Assembly (NCBI GenBank): GCA_013407085.1
Contig: JACCGJ010013881.1
Span: forward strand, 1-64,000
Direction: 5' to 3'
DNA: 64,000 nt
From: Atriophallophorus winterbourni
Lineage: Eukaryota; Platyhelminthes; Trematoda; Plagiorchiida; Microphallidae
Numbering within the stretch: position 1 is the first letter of the stretch; every line of letters starts with the position of its first letter. The notes below the pieces were generated by a model, which saw nothing but the letters and a program-made list of their open reading frames with translations, did not search any database and had not been told where the DNA came from. Both the position numbers and the translations under genes were made by a program. Of the stretch, positions 48,857 through 57,640 are shown piece by piece.

Positions 48857-51800
48857 CACATTTCACATCATCATTTGTGAACATTTACCTTGGTAAATGT
48901 TATCTCCACTACCAATTTTGGCTAGGCTGAGAAGGGGTGTAGCATTGAAATAAAAAGTATATCTAGCTACTTTTAATTTAAACAATGCGCCAGTGAGCTA
49001 GTGATGTGCTTCGCCTAAGTGTCCAGAGGTCGCAGGTTCGAGTCACGGAGCGGAATTATTTTCTGAAAATTATTCGTCATCTGATTGAAGACACATCATT
49101 TTTCTAAATAGGATGTTCTAACTTTCATCTCTCTGATCTTAATTTCGATTTCTTCCAAAGCAATCTTCCTCTCCCATTTTATCCGCTCCCTTGATTTTCT
49201 TTTCATTTCCATTTCGTTGAGTTTGGCCTCTGCTGGTTCAGCGAAACGGTGCACGAATGTTTGCAGAGATTCAGAAAAGGAACTGTGGGGAGAATCATTA
49301 GTGAGATTGTCATTAGGAAACGTATCAAAAATGGATCCAGCTCATAAGAGCTGGAACTTTCCTTGAGCACTGCACCCGCTATTACTTGTAGTTTGTTAGT
49401 AGACATACTAAAAAGATTTTTATTAACAATTATCACCCAGTGGTTTGTTTGAACTTCTGTCGCTTTGGACAAAATTGAAATTGAGATAAGGGATATAAAT
49501 GTTAGACAACGCTATTTGGAAGAAATGATGTGTCTTATATCCGATGACGAATTATTTACAGAAAATAATTTCGCCACCGGGACTCGAACCTGCGACTGCA
49601 AGGGTATTGGTTTTAACTTCTACCCATTTTGAGAGTCTGCGACAAATTTTAAGTAGTACATTGGGTAAATTCAATGCACCTGCTTTCGACATCGCATGAT
49701 TCAGGTTGATATAGTTGCTACTCAATCGGTAGATTATAAAACCTAGTAACGAAGTTGGTGCTATTGAATATTTATTTCGAGTATCGAACAATGTTCACAA
49801 CATCGCTGTCTAAGGTTGCCTCGAAACATGTTTGTCTGGGTGTAGGTATATAATTAATACAATTTTCAATGAGTTTTGTGAGAACTGTATGCTGCAAAGC
49901 GCGCTTTTAATTAGACTTGCACTAACGATTTATTTTCACATATCAGTGCGATCAACGAATTCAATTGTTATATAAACGACGTGAAGAGATTGGTTTCATT
50001 AATTTATCCAACCACCTAAGCCTGTTGTCTTGTGGTTCTTGTAATTTTTGGTAGCATAGAATCTCTCGTGAATATGGCATTTCGTTCATTTTAAAATCCT
50101 AAAATAACGTTGAAAACCAATTATATATGATAAAATAAATGCATCCTATTCCAGAACAATCTCCAAAATTGAAGGAATCTCTGATAAGGCAGGTCCAAAA
50201 TCCTTGGACGTCAATCGAAGACTCTATGGAAAAAGTATTAATATTTTGTGTTTGGATGAGAAATCAAAAACTATCGGTCCGGTCTATTATTTGGAAGTAT
50301 CGTCAGGTGATTACATTATCTATTCACGATTATTTCGAACATTAGTCAAATTATAATGTTACGTTCATGAAAGCAATAAGACCAACCTAAGAGATTCAAT
50401 ACTTAGAAATACAATATTAATATTATTATGTGTAATACAAATGCATGCAAATGAATAATTGTTATAATAGTAATCGTTCCAAGCACACGAAAACGGAGCT
50501 TGTTGTTGATCATTCAATGTAACTTTATTCATAAAATAACGTTTACCTTACAATCAGTAAATGCATACGAATGACCATTCTTGTTCAAACGTTTCATGTT
50601 TCAGGTTCCGAACACACCGCATTCACGGTTGAGCAAAATAACGACGACAAGTTAAACTTTACTGTGTGTCTCAAAAGTGTGAAACTTGTCAATTTAAACA
50701 AACAAATTCGAAAAACCGAGCAAGATAGTGAGGAGAATGCCATGTGTCCGGCTGCGTACACTTTGCTTTATAAACGAATTGACGAGGAAACAATGCATTC
50801 GAGACAATTTGATTGCGAACAACGTTGTGTCACCGTTGAGGCTGAGTTGAAAGGTTGTTCCATTCCCAATTAGTGTATTACTCTATTATCAGTGGATTGT
50901 ACATCAATGAAAGCAAAATATCTTTTGTCAGTAGGCTAAAGTTAATTTTTTTGTTTCAAAACTCGTTTTTTTGCTGCACGGATCAAAAATTTGAAGATAA
51001 TATAGCCAAAGTGCCACAGATATTTATTTGTAATAAATAAAATTGCTTTATTAGTTTCTTATCATTAGTGTCAGAATAGTTTTAATTGATATTATACCTA
51101 AAAGTGTTGATGATAATATTAACGCGTGTATTTAATCCGGGTATACGAATTGTGCTGAGATATCATCTCAGCGAATTAACTATTATCGAGACATTGCAAC
51201 CTATGAAGAAGAAGAAGAAATTGACTTTATTCGTACACACGAATTTTCAGCTGTTACAATAATTTCACCACAAATTTAAAAAATGATAAACATGTCCCGA
51301 CATCGAGTTACAATTTGTCGACTGAACGATTTTTCTTGTCCGTCTTAATTGATTTGGGTCAAACGTTTCACTGCAAGTCCCGGTATCTCGTACTACGTTC
51401 TAAAGTGTACGTCCAAATTTGACCTCAGTTGATCCGAAAATATTTGATGCATTTTAGGCTTGGAGAAATTAATTGTATGCACGGCCGATTTGAAGGCCCC
51501 GCAAAAAAATACGGCACAATGTTATTTATATGTATGAAATTGTGTCTATTGTTGTTCACAAACTGAAAGACACGTATTTCATGTGTGTAGTTAGAAAAAG
51601 AAAGCGGGACACATTCTATCATTCTACATAACAAGTTGATGTTTGATTGTCGCCGCCATTTTTTAAGAATTGTTTACATTTTTTTCTGGAATATTTAACT
51701 CTACATGTATGATCATTTTTTGAATGATCAAACGATCATCATTATTTGCCAAACATTTACGATACTCTATTCGTTATAGAATAAAATTTGTTATATTTGA

Positions 51801-52404
51801 GGGATGGTGATTGGTTCGTTTTTTTAAGCATTATTACTCGATTATTTGAGAGTAAAAATTAACATTAACTCATATTGACAATGTCTTTCAGCGTTAATCT
51901 TTTGAAAAACCATCGGAATGACATGATTTTTGTGGTTTATCACTAGCTTGTAAACAAATCTTCTTTGAAAGGCAATCTTCTGTCCATGGGCTTAGGCTGC
52001 ATTTGCACACACATTTTTAATTGAATATCAATAGATATTTTTATTTGCCTGACATGATAACACTCTTGGGAGAGAGCATTATAAAGCGCAGTTGATTACA
52101 CCACATCTCATTACGTCTAATATTATCCGAAAATTTTCTTACAGAAACAAACTACACGATTCAAGTTCAATTAGCAATGCAACCGTTCCCGTTGCTCACA
52201 TCGGATGCTTTTCATCTTGAAGTTGACAAACGAAAGCAAATGAGTTCAGGAGCAATGTTTGGCATCGTTTTTGCCTTGTTGGGGATCACTGCTTTGGTGG
52301 TAGGCGGTGTATTATTGGGGAACCTAATTTTTATTCGCTTTCGTAAAACTCAAGGAAAATACAAGAGGGAAAAATTATGCGAACACGATATTGAAGTTGA
52401 GTAA
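34878..52404 (+). CDS. Type I membrane protein with Ig domains, 572 residues, 8 coding exons
   Basis: Coding exons: 34878-35047, 35920-36122, 39019-39185, 46228-46488, 48016-48272, 50155-50306, 50605-50853, 52145-52404. All junctions are GT-AG and the phases (2,1,0,0,2,1,1) agree, giving 1719 bases. Residues 1-24 form a signal peptide. Ig1 has C48, W63 and C105 (GDYAC). Ig2 has C148, W160 and C197. Ig3 has C241 and C279 (GEYECLAEN), lacks Trp and is short. A fourth Ig-like unit has C340 and C385. Residues about 410-500 look fibronectin-III-like (NYTIQVQLAM). The transmembrane helix is about 523-550; the basic then acidic tail is 22 residues. N-glycosylation sites include N117, N157, N198 and N489. 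Surface adhesion or receptor role is inferred from architecture; I cannot name an orthologue. ATTAAA at 52545 may serve as poly(A) signal. Confidence 0.8.
35920..36122 (+). CDS. Ig gene exon 2: rest of Ig1
   Basis: Acceptor TTTATTTACAG. Encodes the Ig1 Trp (GWIQL) and GDYACSVTG, and ends in phase 1 at ACC|GTAAGT. A phase-1 intron between Ig domains is the common pattern for shuffled Ig modules. Confidence 0.8.
36526..36657 (+). promoter_or_regulatory. Candidate nested TATA promoter and first exon in intron 2
   Basis: TATATATAAAAAG (36526-36538) is followed, at a suitable distance for a transcription start near 36560, by a short leader. ATG at 36639 (MEAFVA) then runs into a strong donor GCAG|GTAAGT at 36658. 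The next exon is not visible. It could be an alternative start or a small nested gene. Confidence 0.3.
37030..37290 (+). mobile_element. CR1 3' end fragment in intron 2
   Basis: It encodes HSANLDIFKANLDKYLRD, the end of CR1 ORF2. A 3' UTR and a tail of repeated TTGAATCAC (about 37244-37268) follow. Severely 5' truncated. Confidence 0.65.
37400..38420 (+). mobile_element. LINE-X copy 2, 5' leader and endonuclease, heavily decayed
   Basis: The leader (37480-37800) aligns with 55870-56560. The block GCCGTTAAAGCATTCGCTGTTATTAACAATGATCT corresponds to the copy at 56475. Later GTRLLELCTRHTV (about 38205) matches the endonuclease motif QRLLELCTQF. No open frame survives. The field limit prevents longer quotation of the alignment. 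Confidence 0.5.
38421..39018. other. Intron sequence, nothing recognised
   Basis: AT-rich end of intron 2, ending in the acceptor CGTAATGCAG before 39019. Confidence 0.5.
39019..39185 (+). CDS. Ig gene exon 3: first half of Ig2
   Basis: Encodes the Ig2 first cysteine (SIYCHIDE) and Trp (NVTWLKNGEKL). Ends in phase 0 at AAT|GTGAGT. The NVT site at residue 157 is a glycosylation motif. Confidence 0.8.
39440..41480 (-). mobile_element. LINE-X copy 3, in intron 3, decayed
   Basis: On the minus strand from about 41480 down: endonuclease leader; FYVSNTFFQTKPQ, KHPRSKHWHHLDPILVRHTN and CDTDHSLVCAKLK at 40900-40667; RT remnants; and the C-terminal KLLAMTPLIKETL region near 39700. It gives the SDH-equivalent motif TDH that copy 1 has lost. 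Stops throughout. Confidence 0.7.
41481..42389. other. Intron 3 sequence, nothing firm
   Basis: Short open frames on both strands (41773-42105 minus, 110 codons; 42185-42478 minus, 97 codons) have AT-driven composition and no domain. CR1 similarity starts near 42390. Confidence 0.45.
42390..42975 (+). mobile_element. CR1 RT C-terminal fragment interrupted by a PLE
   Basis: The frame 42442-42939 carries EKDLGVWVSSTLKPSHNVKA, YLRPTMEYAVQAW, IYNRTTKLVCGLKHKQYEDR and SRLNCRRYFYSVRVCF. This is the conserved C-terminal region of CR1 ORF2, close to but distinct from the copies at 16900 and 25700. A TGA replaces the Trp before NSLPSNV. CR1 sequence ends near 42975 where PLE sequence starts. Confidence 0.75.
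42923..44575 (+). CDS. Penelope-like element polyprotein, RT plus GIY-YIG, 550 codons
   Basis: Uninterrupted frame. The first 18 or so codons come from the preceding CR1, so the native PLE start is missing. RT: YGLRKIHKEGIPVRPIVDG (71-89), SFDVSALFTNVD with catalytic D141, AMGSPISPVLAN (206-217), RYVDDTF with catalytic D243/D244, LPFLDCL, SVYRKPIDTD. Endonuclease: IYRINCKDC then GVYIGQTSR (YIG at 448-450), EEHRKR and AEHVLDTGH, all hallmarks of the PLE GIY-YIG nuclease with its Cys-x2-Cys insert. All catalytic residues appear present. It sits in intron 3 of the Ig gene on the same strand. PLEs copy by target-primed reverse transcription; whether this copy is expressed is unknown. Confidence 0.85.
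   Translation: MYVSLETPYPRMLHLHLSEGPYERIDNGKMKKVMNNCKTVVSRYLRGVKESLGKGLWYNLYPKSTLTPRFYGLRKIHKEGIPVRPIVDGMGSPAHELARHLAYLLKPLVGNTASFIKNAYDFAARLKSVTIDDDEIMVSFDVSALFTNVDTTSALQLARRALETDASLSDRTNLSVQQIINGVSICLSMNHFVFNEQLYRQKEGLAMGSPISPVLANMYMEHFKNKALNNEGLKPKLWWRYVDDTFVIIKRDQLEAFFNYLNEIDPCITVTKEVESCTGTLPFLDCLAQKVDGKIKTSVYRKPIDTDAVLRYTSAHPRQVFSSIACSLFHKIEHLCSDERERKQAHREASQRLIDHGYPKSFVKRQLMKVKYPSEKSEKNWRDTVCIPYVKCTSEAIRRILNQAAIRVTYKKGKTIRSVLMHLKDKTPLSSVTNSIYRINCKDCSGVYIGQTSREIHTRIEEHRKRVRRQPRDAREYQSLIRDSALAEHVLDTGHSVDLDNVAILRRGIKPYSERLHAEAVEIAKAGRLAVNKVDGAEISTIWRSALMRK
42975..44950 (+). mobile_element. Penelope-like element copy 3, youngest
   Basis: Contains the open reading frame, about 300 bases of 3' sequence and a hammerhead at 44885-44923. 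It is 5' truncated within or just before the RT fingers. The two older PLE copies (2330, 8066) have related but diverged 3' ends. Downstream at 45010-45027 is an AATTG tandem repeat that may mark the insertion boundary. Confidence 0.75.
44885..44923 (+). ncRNA. Hammerhead ribozyme, PLE copy 3
   Basis: GGT + CTGACGA (44888-44894), helix II CTTCTG-TGT-CAGAAG with one bulged G, GAA, palindromic ACGT, U, then ACC pairing back to GGT as helix I. Core bases are all present if C is allowed at the variable position 7. The cleavage position is U, which the NUH rule permits. Confidence 0.55.
44951..46227. other. Intron 3 end, nothing recognised
   Basis: AT-rich. Open frames of 60-102 codons (45043-45351 plus) show no domain. 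It ends in the acceptor TTTTTTTATGATAG before 46228. Confidence 0.5.
46228..46488 (+). CDS. Ig gene exon 4: end of Ig2, start of Ig3
   Basis: Begins TLLVRNLNIGYSAMVQCNYS, which completes Ig2 with C197. It runs into Ig3 (DDPATLVCKETGE). Ends in phase 0 at ATA|GTGAGT. The absence of an intron between Ig2 and Ig3 contrasts with the Ig1/Ig2 border. Confidence 0.8.
46489..48015. other. Intron 4, with a decayed hammerhead repeat
   Basis: Mostly AT-rich. At 47585-47660, CTTAATGAAGGCAAACTGCC with GCAACTGTGGTGGTCTG and GTGTGAGCAACACAATATATTG is a damaged hammerhead-repeat unit on the plus strand. An exon-like stretch at 47378-47472 is discussed under findings. Confidence 0.45.
48016..48272 (+). CDS. 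Ig gene exon 5: end of Ig3 and start of fourth Ig-like unit
   Basis: Starts YGNIKEFGEYECLAENDLVD, the F-strand of Ig3. It continues through a linker (RSEQNRRWGRLI) to the cysteine of the fourth unit (GELKMHCASM). Ends in phase 2 at TTC|GTAGGT; reading on would give a stop at once. Confidence 0.8.
48724..48775 (+). repeat. Hammerhead-like repeat fragment
   Basis: CATAC + CTGATGA (48732-48738), helix II GCGG-CAATAA-CCGC, then CAA in place of GAA, ACCGGT, C and GTGTG pairing to CATAC. The invariant G12 is lost, so it should be inactive, but helices I, II and III are all preserved. Confidence 0.5.
48806..48854. repeat. (AT)n microsatellite
   Basis: About 24 uninterrupted AT dinucleotides directly after the hammerhead fragment. 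Confidence 0.95.
48986..49165 (+). mobile_element. tRNA-derived SINE, plus strand
   Basis: A degenerate A box (GAGCTAGTG near 48993) and a perfect B box GGTTCGAGTC (49035-49044) are spaced as in a tRNA promoter. A body beginning TTATTTTCTGAAAATTATTC and GACACATCATTTTTC follows. The same body follows the B box of the inverted copy at 49455-49640. Not a functional tRNA: the stems do not pair well. Confidence 0.6.
49455..49640 (-). mobile_element. tRNA-derived SINE, minus strand
   Basis: The minus-strand B box GGTTCGAGTCCCGG (49577-49590) is followed by AAATTATTTTCTGTAAATAATTC and GACACATCATTTCTTCC, matching the plus-strand copy. The pair faces inward with about 300 bases of unrelated sequence between. 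Confidence 0.6.
50155..50306 (+). CDS. Ig gene exon 6: second half of fourth Ig-like unit
   Basis: Acceptor CTATTCCAG. In phase with exon 5 it reads through ISKIEGISDKAG to KSINILCLDEKSK (C385) and VYYLEVSS. Ends in phase 1 at TCAG|GTGATT. It looks odd in the other frames and is only coherent in the phase set by exon 5. Confidence 0.75.
50605..50853 (+). CDS. Ig gene exon 7: fibronectin-like membrane-proximal region
   Basis: Encodes SEHTAFTVEQ, NFTVCLKSVK, NAMCPAAYTLLYKR and DCEQRCVTVEAEL, with four cysteines that could pair. Ends in phase 1 at AAAG|GTTGTT, a weak donor. Failure to splice adds GCSIPN and a stop at 50871-50873. Confidence 0.8.
51032..51041 (+). promoter_or_regulatory. AATAAATAAA poly(A) signal within last intron
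   Basis: Two overlapping AATAAA hexamers lie 160 bases after the intron-retention stop of the Ig gene. A U-rich stretch (GCTTTATTAGTTTCTT) follows. This is a better signal than any downstream of the final exon. Confidence 0.5.
51050..52144. other. Last intron of the Ig gene, nothing else recognised
   Basis: AT-rich, with a GAAGAAGAAGAAGAAAT run at 51207 that, on the minus strand, resembles the AATAAAG-plus-TTC tail of an old retroposed sequence. It ends in the acceptor TTTTCTTACAG before 52145. Confidence 0.4.
52145..52404 (+). CDS. Ig gene exon 8: transmembrane helix and tail
   Basis: Completes NYTIQVQLAMQPFPLL and the juxtamembrane DKRKQM. The helix GAMFGIVFALLGITALVVG and continuation follow, then the tail RFRKTQGKYKREK ending EHDIEVE and TAA. 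The positive-inside rule fits a type I orientation. Confidence 0.85.
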
Positions 52405-52639
52405 AATTTTGGATGTTTAATGTTGCGATTTTAAACGCTGAACAATTGCGAACATATTTTTTACGCTGCATTCTCTGACAATTTTCAAATACAAATGAAT
52501 TAATCGCATTATTATTATTATTATTATCAAAACCTGAGAGCGTAATTAAATAGAAGTTCATCCAATAACTATAATTCAATTAATTTCAACCAAATTTACT
52601 CGTCTATGAATCACATAGCTTTTCAAGCTGTGGGTACTT

Positions 52640-53340
52640 GTGTCCAAAGCTAGATGTTATCCGCAAATAACAAGATTTTGCAACGATCAAGTTTAGGTTA
52701 GTCATTTACATAGATCAGTAAAACAATTGGTTCAATCACCGATTCCTGCGGCACTCCACTCGATAATTTAACGGGTCGTGACGAAGCACCATCAACGCTT
52801 ACTCGATTAAAACGGTCGCGGAGATGTTTCTGTAACCAGGCTAGTAGTGAACTCTTGATGCCACATTGCTCCATTGCTTGTAGTAACAGACTGTGGTTGA
52901 CACGATTGAATGCTCTTGACATATCAAGATAACAAGCGTGTATGGCGAGTACTTTTTCTACAGTTTGTGTCCATTGACGCGGGCGAGCAGAAGGTTTGAA
53001 CGGCAAAGGTGTCTTTTTCTAAAGCCGTGTTGTTCGATTTTGAGCAAGCAATTTTCTTCCAGATGTTTTGGGACGCTGTTTGCTACGCGGCGCTCAATCA
53101 ATTTAGAGATCACCGGTAGTTGTGTTACTTATCGATAGTTGGATACTTTGAAACGGTGTCCTCCTTTGTAGATGGTGCAAATGATGTTACTGTTCTAATC
53201 ACAAGGAACTAAACTTTGAGTTAATGATAGGCGAAACATGTAGTGTGGGTACACGAAGTATAAGCACAGTGTTTTAGAAACAGCGTAGTAATTTTGTCAG
53301 CTCCGGGAGATTTTGTCGAGTTGAGATTTAGCAATGTGCG
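52640..53340 (-). mobile_element. CR1-like RT fragment, minus strand
   Basis: The frame 53006-52698 has ACYLDMSRAFNRVNHSLLLQ, LSSGVPQESVIEP and LIYVND. LLFADNI follows. Both PQGS (now PQES) and FADD (now FADN) are altered. Upstream minus-strand sequence to about 53340 is decayed ORF2. Dead fragment just 3' of the Ig gene. Confidence 0.7.
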
Positions 53341-53724
53341 GAGGACATTGTCCGATGTGAATGTTAGTTGTTTTTAAAACGTTTTTCGGTTATATTACGG
53401 TAGTTAGGGGGCAGGTAAAGGTGAGTCGTGGGATGAAATTAGTGTCAAAGAAAGGGCTTTATAGTGTCTTTGTAGCGGCAACTCCTAGTTTCACCCTGGA
53501 CCGGTTATGACATAGAAATTTAAGGTTTGAATTCATTTTGTTGAGTAAATGTTTTGGTAATTCAATTTGTCATCTACTACAAGTTTGTTGAAGTTATTTC
53601 TCCGCAAACGGAATGAATGCGATCTCTAAATATTTGTATGGTAACAATGAACCCGCCATGCAGCAATTCACGAAGTCAATCATTTTCGTGTTCGTCTTCT
53701 CAGCTTAAACGTATATCCCTTCAC

Positions 53725-54318
53725 GTACACAATAAAAAAATCGGCGACAGCTGATACGGGATTGGGGAATTTGCAGTGTCGCTGAGTGGCTGTGTGTATG
53801 GCGTGATTTCATTGTGCTCGGTGGCGAGAATTTAAAATTGAACAATTAATCCGCGATAACTCGTGAATCACATAAGATACAACACGAAACAAGTTATCGC
53901 ATTCTGTAGCTCAATGTGGTCTTTTTTAATAAAAGCAAAATCCATTGGACAATTAATTTATCATATTAGATGTCTTCGGTAACTCTCTGCTCATCCCCTC
54001 TGATCTTCTAGATTTATTCTTAATAATTTTCTATCCCTAACTAACAAGCAATTAGCTCCGCTCAATCTCTTCTTTCTTATATCGCTGATATTATTCTAAT
54101 AACCGAATCGTCGACATAAAATGAACAATCATATTCTGAACTGTGGATTCCAAACCGTCGAATGTTTAGGAGGGACCGCGTTTCAAAACGTGAAGGTGGA
54201 TGCCTTGTTTATTTCAAATCTCGCATTATTAGCTGTTGATCTCTCACTGGGTGCATCTACTACTCACCGGCTTCGAATTCATCATTAAACCAACCCTTGC
54301 TCGATTGCTTCATGCAAT
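53725..54318. repeat. Local 1-kb duplication, first copy
   Basis: Sequence from GTACACAATAAAAAAATCGG to the CTCGATTGCTTCATG block recurs at 54691-55322 with an offset of 966-1009 and very high identity. A third partial copy (54318-54455) lies between. Within it a frame reads ADIILITE and RRDRVSKREGGCLVYFK. This is a decayed LINE endonuclease N-terminus. Confidence 0.75.
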
Positions 54319-54690
54319 GAAAGCAAAATCCATTGGATAATTAATTTATCATATTTGATGTCGTCGGGAACTCGTGGTTGTGAGGCCAATCTCTGCTCAT
54401 CCCCTCTGATCTTCTTGATTTATTCTTAATAATTTTCTATCCCTAACTAACAAGCTACCAAAAAGCACAGCTTCACAATTACCATATCAATGTAAATATT
54501 CGTTCAGGAAATAGGTATAAAATAAACATGTTATGTCAAGTATAGTCAAGTTGTACAGTTACCATGAGTCAATACGCAGGTGTCGTCAAATCGTTATGCA
54601 ACAAATAAGTATCCAAATTTCGAATAAACGTTTCGATGCTGGGAGAGATAACAAGTGTTTCAGGGAGGGAATTCCAAAGGAAACAGACAC

Positions 54691-55322
54691 GTACACAATA
54701 AAAATATCGTCGACAGCTGATACGGAATTGGATAATTTGCAGTGTCGCTGAGTGGCTGCGTGTATGACGTGACTCACGGATGATTGATAATTGCGTGATT
54801 TCACTGTGCTCGGTGGCGAGAATTTAAAATTGAACAATTAATCCGCGATAACTGGTGAACCACATAAGATAGAACACGAAAGAAGTTATCGCATTCTGTA
54901 GCCCAATGTGGTCTTCGCAATGAAAGCAAAATCCATTGGATAATTAATTTATCATATTACATGTCTTCGGAAACTCATGGTTCTGAGGCCAATCTCTGCT
55001 CATCCCCTCTGATCTTCTAGATTTATTCTTAATAATTTTCTATCCCTAACTAACAAGCTATTAGCTTCGCTCAATCTCTTCTTTCTTATACCGCTGATAT
55101 TATTCTAATAACCGAATCGTCGACATAAAATGAACAATCATATTCTGAACTGTGGATTCCAAACCGTCGAATGTTTAGGAGGGACCGCGTTTCAAAACGT
55201 GAAGGTGGATGCCTTGTTTATTTCAAATCTCGCATTATTAGCTGTTGATCTCTCACTGGGTGCATCTACTACTCACCGGCTTCGAATTCATCATTAAATT
55301 AACCCTTGCTCGATTGCTTCAT
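54691..55322. repeat. Local 1-kb duplication, second copy
   Basis: Same content as 53725-54318. The gaps between copies contain unrelated sequence (54460-54690), so it is an irregular tandem array of a chimeric repeat rather than a satellite. Confidence 0.75.
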
Positions 55323-55870
55323 GGACAAATCTCTCCAGTCTTTCCGCTATAAATTGATTGCAAGAGATGTTAACCTTCCTAAACTCAAATAGGCATAAAG
55401 TATCGATATAAGTAAAAAATTCTTTTCCACCACCATCACACTATTATGTTATACACTGTTGATAAACACTTTCTTTCACCTTGTCGTTATTCTGAATATT
55501 TCCATATCTATCTTGAACGTATCAGCATCATTCTTCAATGGCGATCATAATATTATATATTTTGAATTGAGTTGCGATAATATAAATACTAGTAGTAGGA
55601 AAGCTTGTGTTCTGTTTTCTTGTTAGATTTTGTTCCGCTCAGATTGCCAGTGATCATCATCAAGCTGGTGAATTAAGTCAGGCGGAATGTGGATTTCGAT
55701 TAACTTGTTCACGCGAGAGCTAATAAGATGGGGTTAGTGAGTCTGTACTGATTTGAATTACGTCGGATCAGCCAAGGTCGGACCACATCTCCTGTTTTAA
55801 TGTCTATTACGTTGTCGAGAAAGGAAGGAAAACCATTATCACAAACCACATGCAATCATGGAAAAGGCTT
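55323..55870. other. No recognisable feature
   Basis: AT-rich. No domain, repeat partner or RNA gene recognised. Confidence 0.45.
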
Positions 55871-57640
55871 GAGGAGTCAACCACGAGGAAAAATACGGAT
55901 ACGGTGTACCGTTAGGCAGTCCGAATTTCTATTCAACTTCGTCCTGTCAACTCCTGTAACGGCATCGTAGTCCAAACGGATAAACCCAGCTGTTCCCTCG
56001 GTTCCGGTTTTACCGTGAAGAAGGAGCAATTGCTTCATGGGTAACAGCATGTTTTCCATATTGATCGTCCCTGGCATACATCAAATCGCACCAATGGAGA
56101 GGACAATTCATTCGGGTTCTACGGATATTAACACGGGTAGCATCAGATACAGGTTGAAAACTATGGCTCAACTAGAGTAGTTCTCAGCGCATGAGGCTGC
56201 TTCCGACAGTGGAAGAGATGTTCAGGTCGTATTTGACGGATACCGCTCGCCTCGAGCTGATCAGCCCCACGTCAATAAGGTGAGGTTTCGCCACGGTTTG
56301 CTATCCTCATTGGGTGCATGGGGATTTGGCATCAAACGACATGCAAACTCTATTTTTCCGCACCAGCGACACAAATTACTGAACAACAAAGACAGTTGTT
56401 AAACTGGTAACCTGAACGTCCGGTCCATGCTTCCAGGATTTCATGTCGACGTCTTAAGTATCAGTGGCGTAAGAACATTAGCTGTGATAAACAATGAGCT
56501 AGAGGCTGAACGCCGCCGTGGCTGTTTTGCAAGCGACGCGATTGACATACACTGCGTTGCCATAAGAAAATGATTACACTGTTTTGGAGGGGAAGTGTTT
56601 CTGATGAACCTCGACTGTATGAATTTGGATTTGCCGTTCGAAACGACGTACTAAAAGCAGTAAAACTGAGCACCAGTAGCATCGAACGATTGAAATTTAA
56701 ATTCAAAGTGCATTACTGGTACCTTTGCGTTGGTCAACGATTATGCACCGACGCTCTCGGCGACACCTGCTGAAAAAGAAGCATTTTATCTTAACCTCAC
56801 AAGAGTCTTCAAACACCTGCCACAAAATCTATGTATTTGTATTACGTGATTTCAATGCCAGGGTTGGTTGCGATTACGAGTCTCATCGAATCTCTCTCGG
56901 AAGGTTCGGTGTAGGTAAAACAGATAAAAATGGACAAAGCCTTTTAGAAATCTGCACACATTTCAGTCTTCGTGTCAGTAACAGATCCTTTTAAACAAAA
57001 CCACAGCATAAATTTCCTTGGAAACATCCTCGCTCCAAGCATTGGCATCAGATGATCTCGTTCTTGTTAGGCGTACTAATTTCGTAAGCGTTCTCCTCAC
57101 CAGATCATACCGAAGTGCCGATTGCGAAACTGATCATTCACTGGTCTGTGCAAAACTAAAGCACCTACACACGAGATTGCTATTGAATACGTTTTTATTT
57201 TGAACATTTAGAACAGATTCATATCAATGAAATTTAAAGTGCAAAATAAATAGTTTTTCGGAAAGATTCTGGAAAAATTCTATTGGATTCGATCAATGCT
57301 TTCTTGTTCACAGTTTGAACAGTATTTTGATTTAGCCGAAGATAATAATAATAATAGTAATAATAATAATAATAGTAATAATAATAATAATAATATGATC
57401 TTTAAAAATAATAATAATAACTGAAATTAGGAAGGCGACTATTTGGCAGACAGTACTTGTTCTAAAAAGACGTTTGTGAAAGAGATATGAAAACTCTTGG
57501 CATTGACCCGCGAGTTGAAAAGAACTTGTTTTTGATCGCTCACATTTGGTGCATTGTGTAAAGCGTCATCTGCAAGCTGGAAAGAGGCAGATACGGCTCT
57601 TGGCTGCTGAACGTTGATCACCCCGCCGGCCAGAAACTGA
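55871..57640 (+). mobile_element. LINE-X copy 4, leader, endonuclease and C-terminus
   Basis: The leader (55871-56560) is shared with copy 2. The endonuclease follows in three frames: GSVSDEPRLYEFGFAVRNDV, then LRDFNARVGCDYESH (GDFN altered to RDFN) and GRFGVGKTDKNGQSLLEICT, then CETDHSLVCAKLK near 57140. The RT is deleted. A simple-repeat stretch (57340-57420) and the C-terminal KLLALTRELKR region (57430-57640) follow. Confidence 0.65.
57345..57420. repeat. (AAT)n microsatellite
   Basis: Interrupted AATAAT/AGTAAT array at the point where the LINE-X RT is missing. A second, shorter AAT array is at 57800-57845. Confidence 0.95.

Noticed and set aside
48806..48860. Long AT run as a replication origin or regulatory element.
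   Set aside because: A plain dinucleotide microsatellite; nothing else supports a function.
49030..49060. Functional tRNA gene suggested by the perfect B box.
   Set aside because: Acceptor and anticodon stems do not pair, and the sequence continues into a repeated SINE body.
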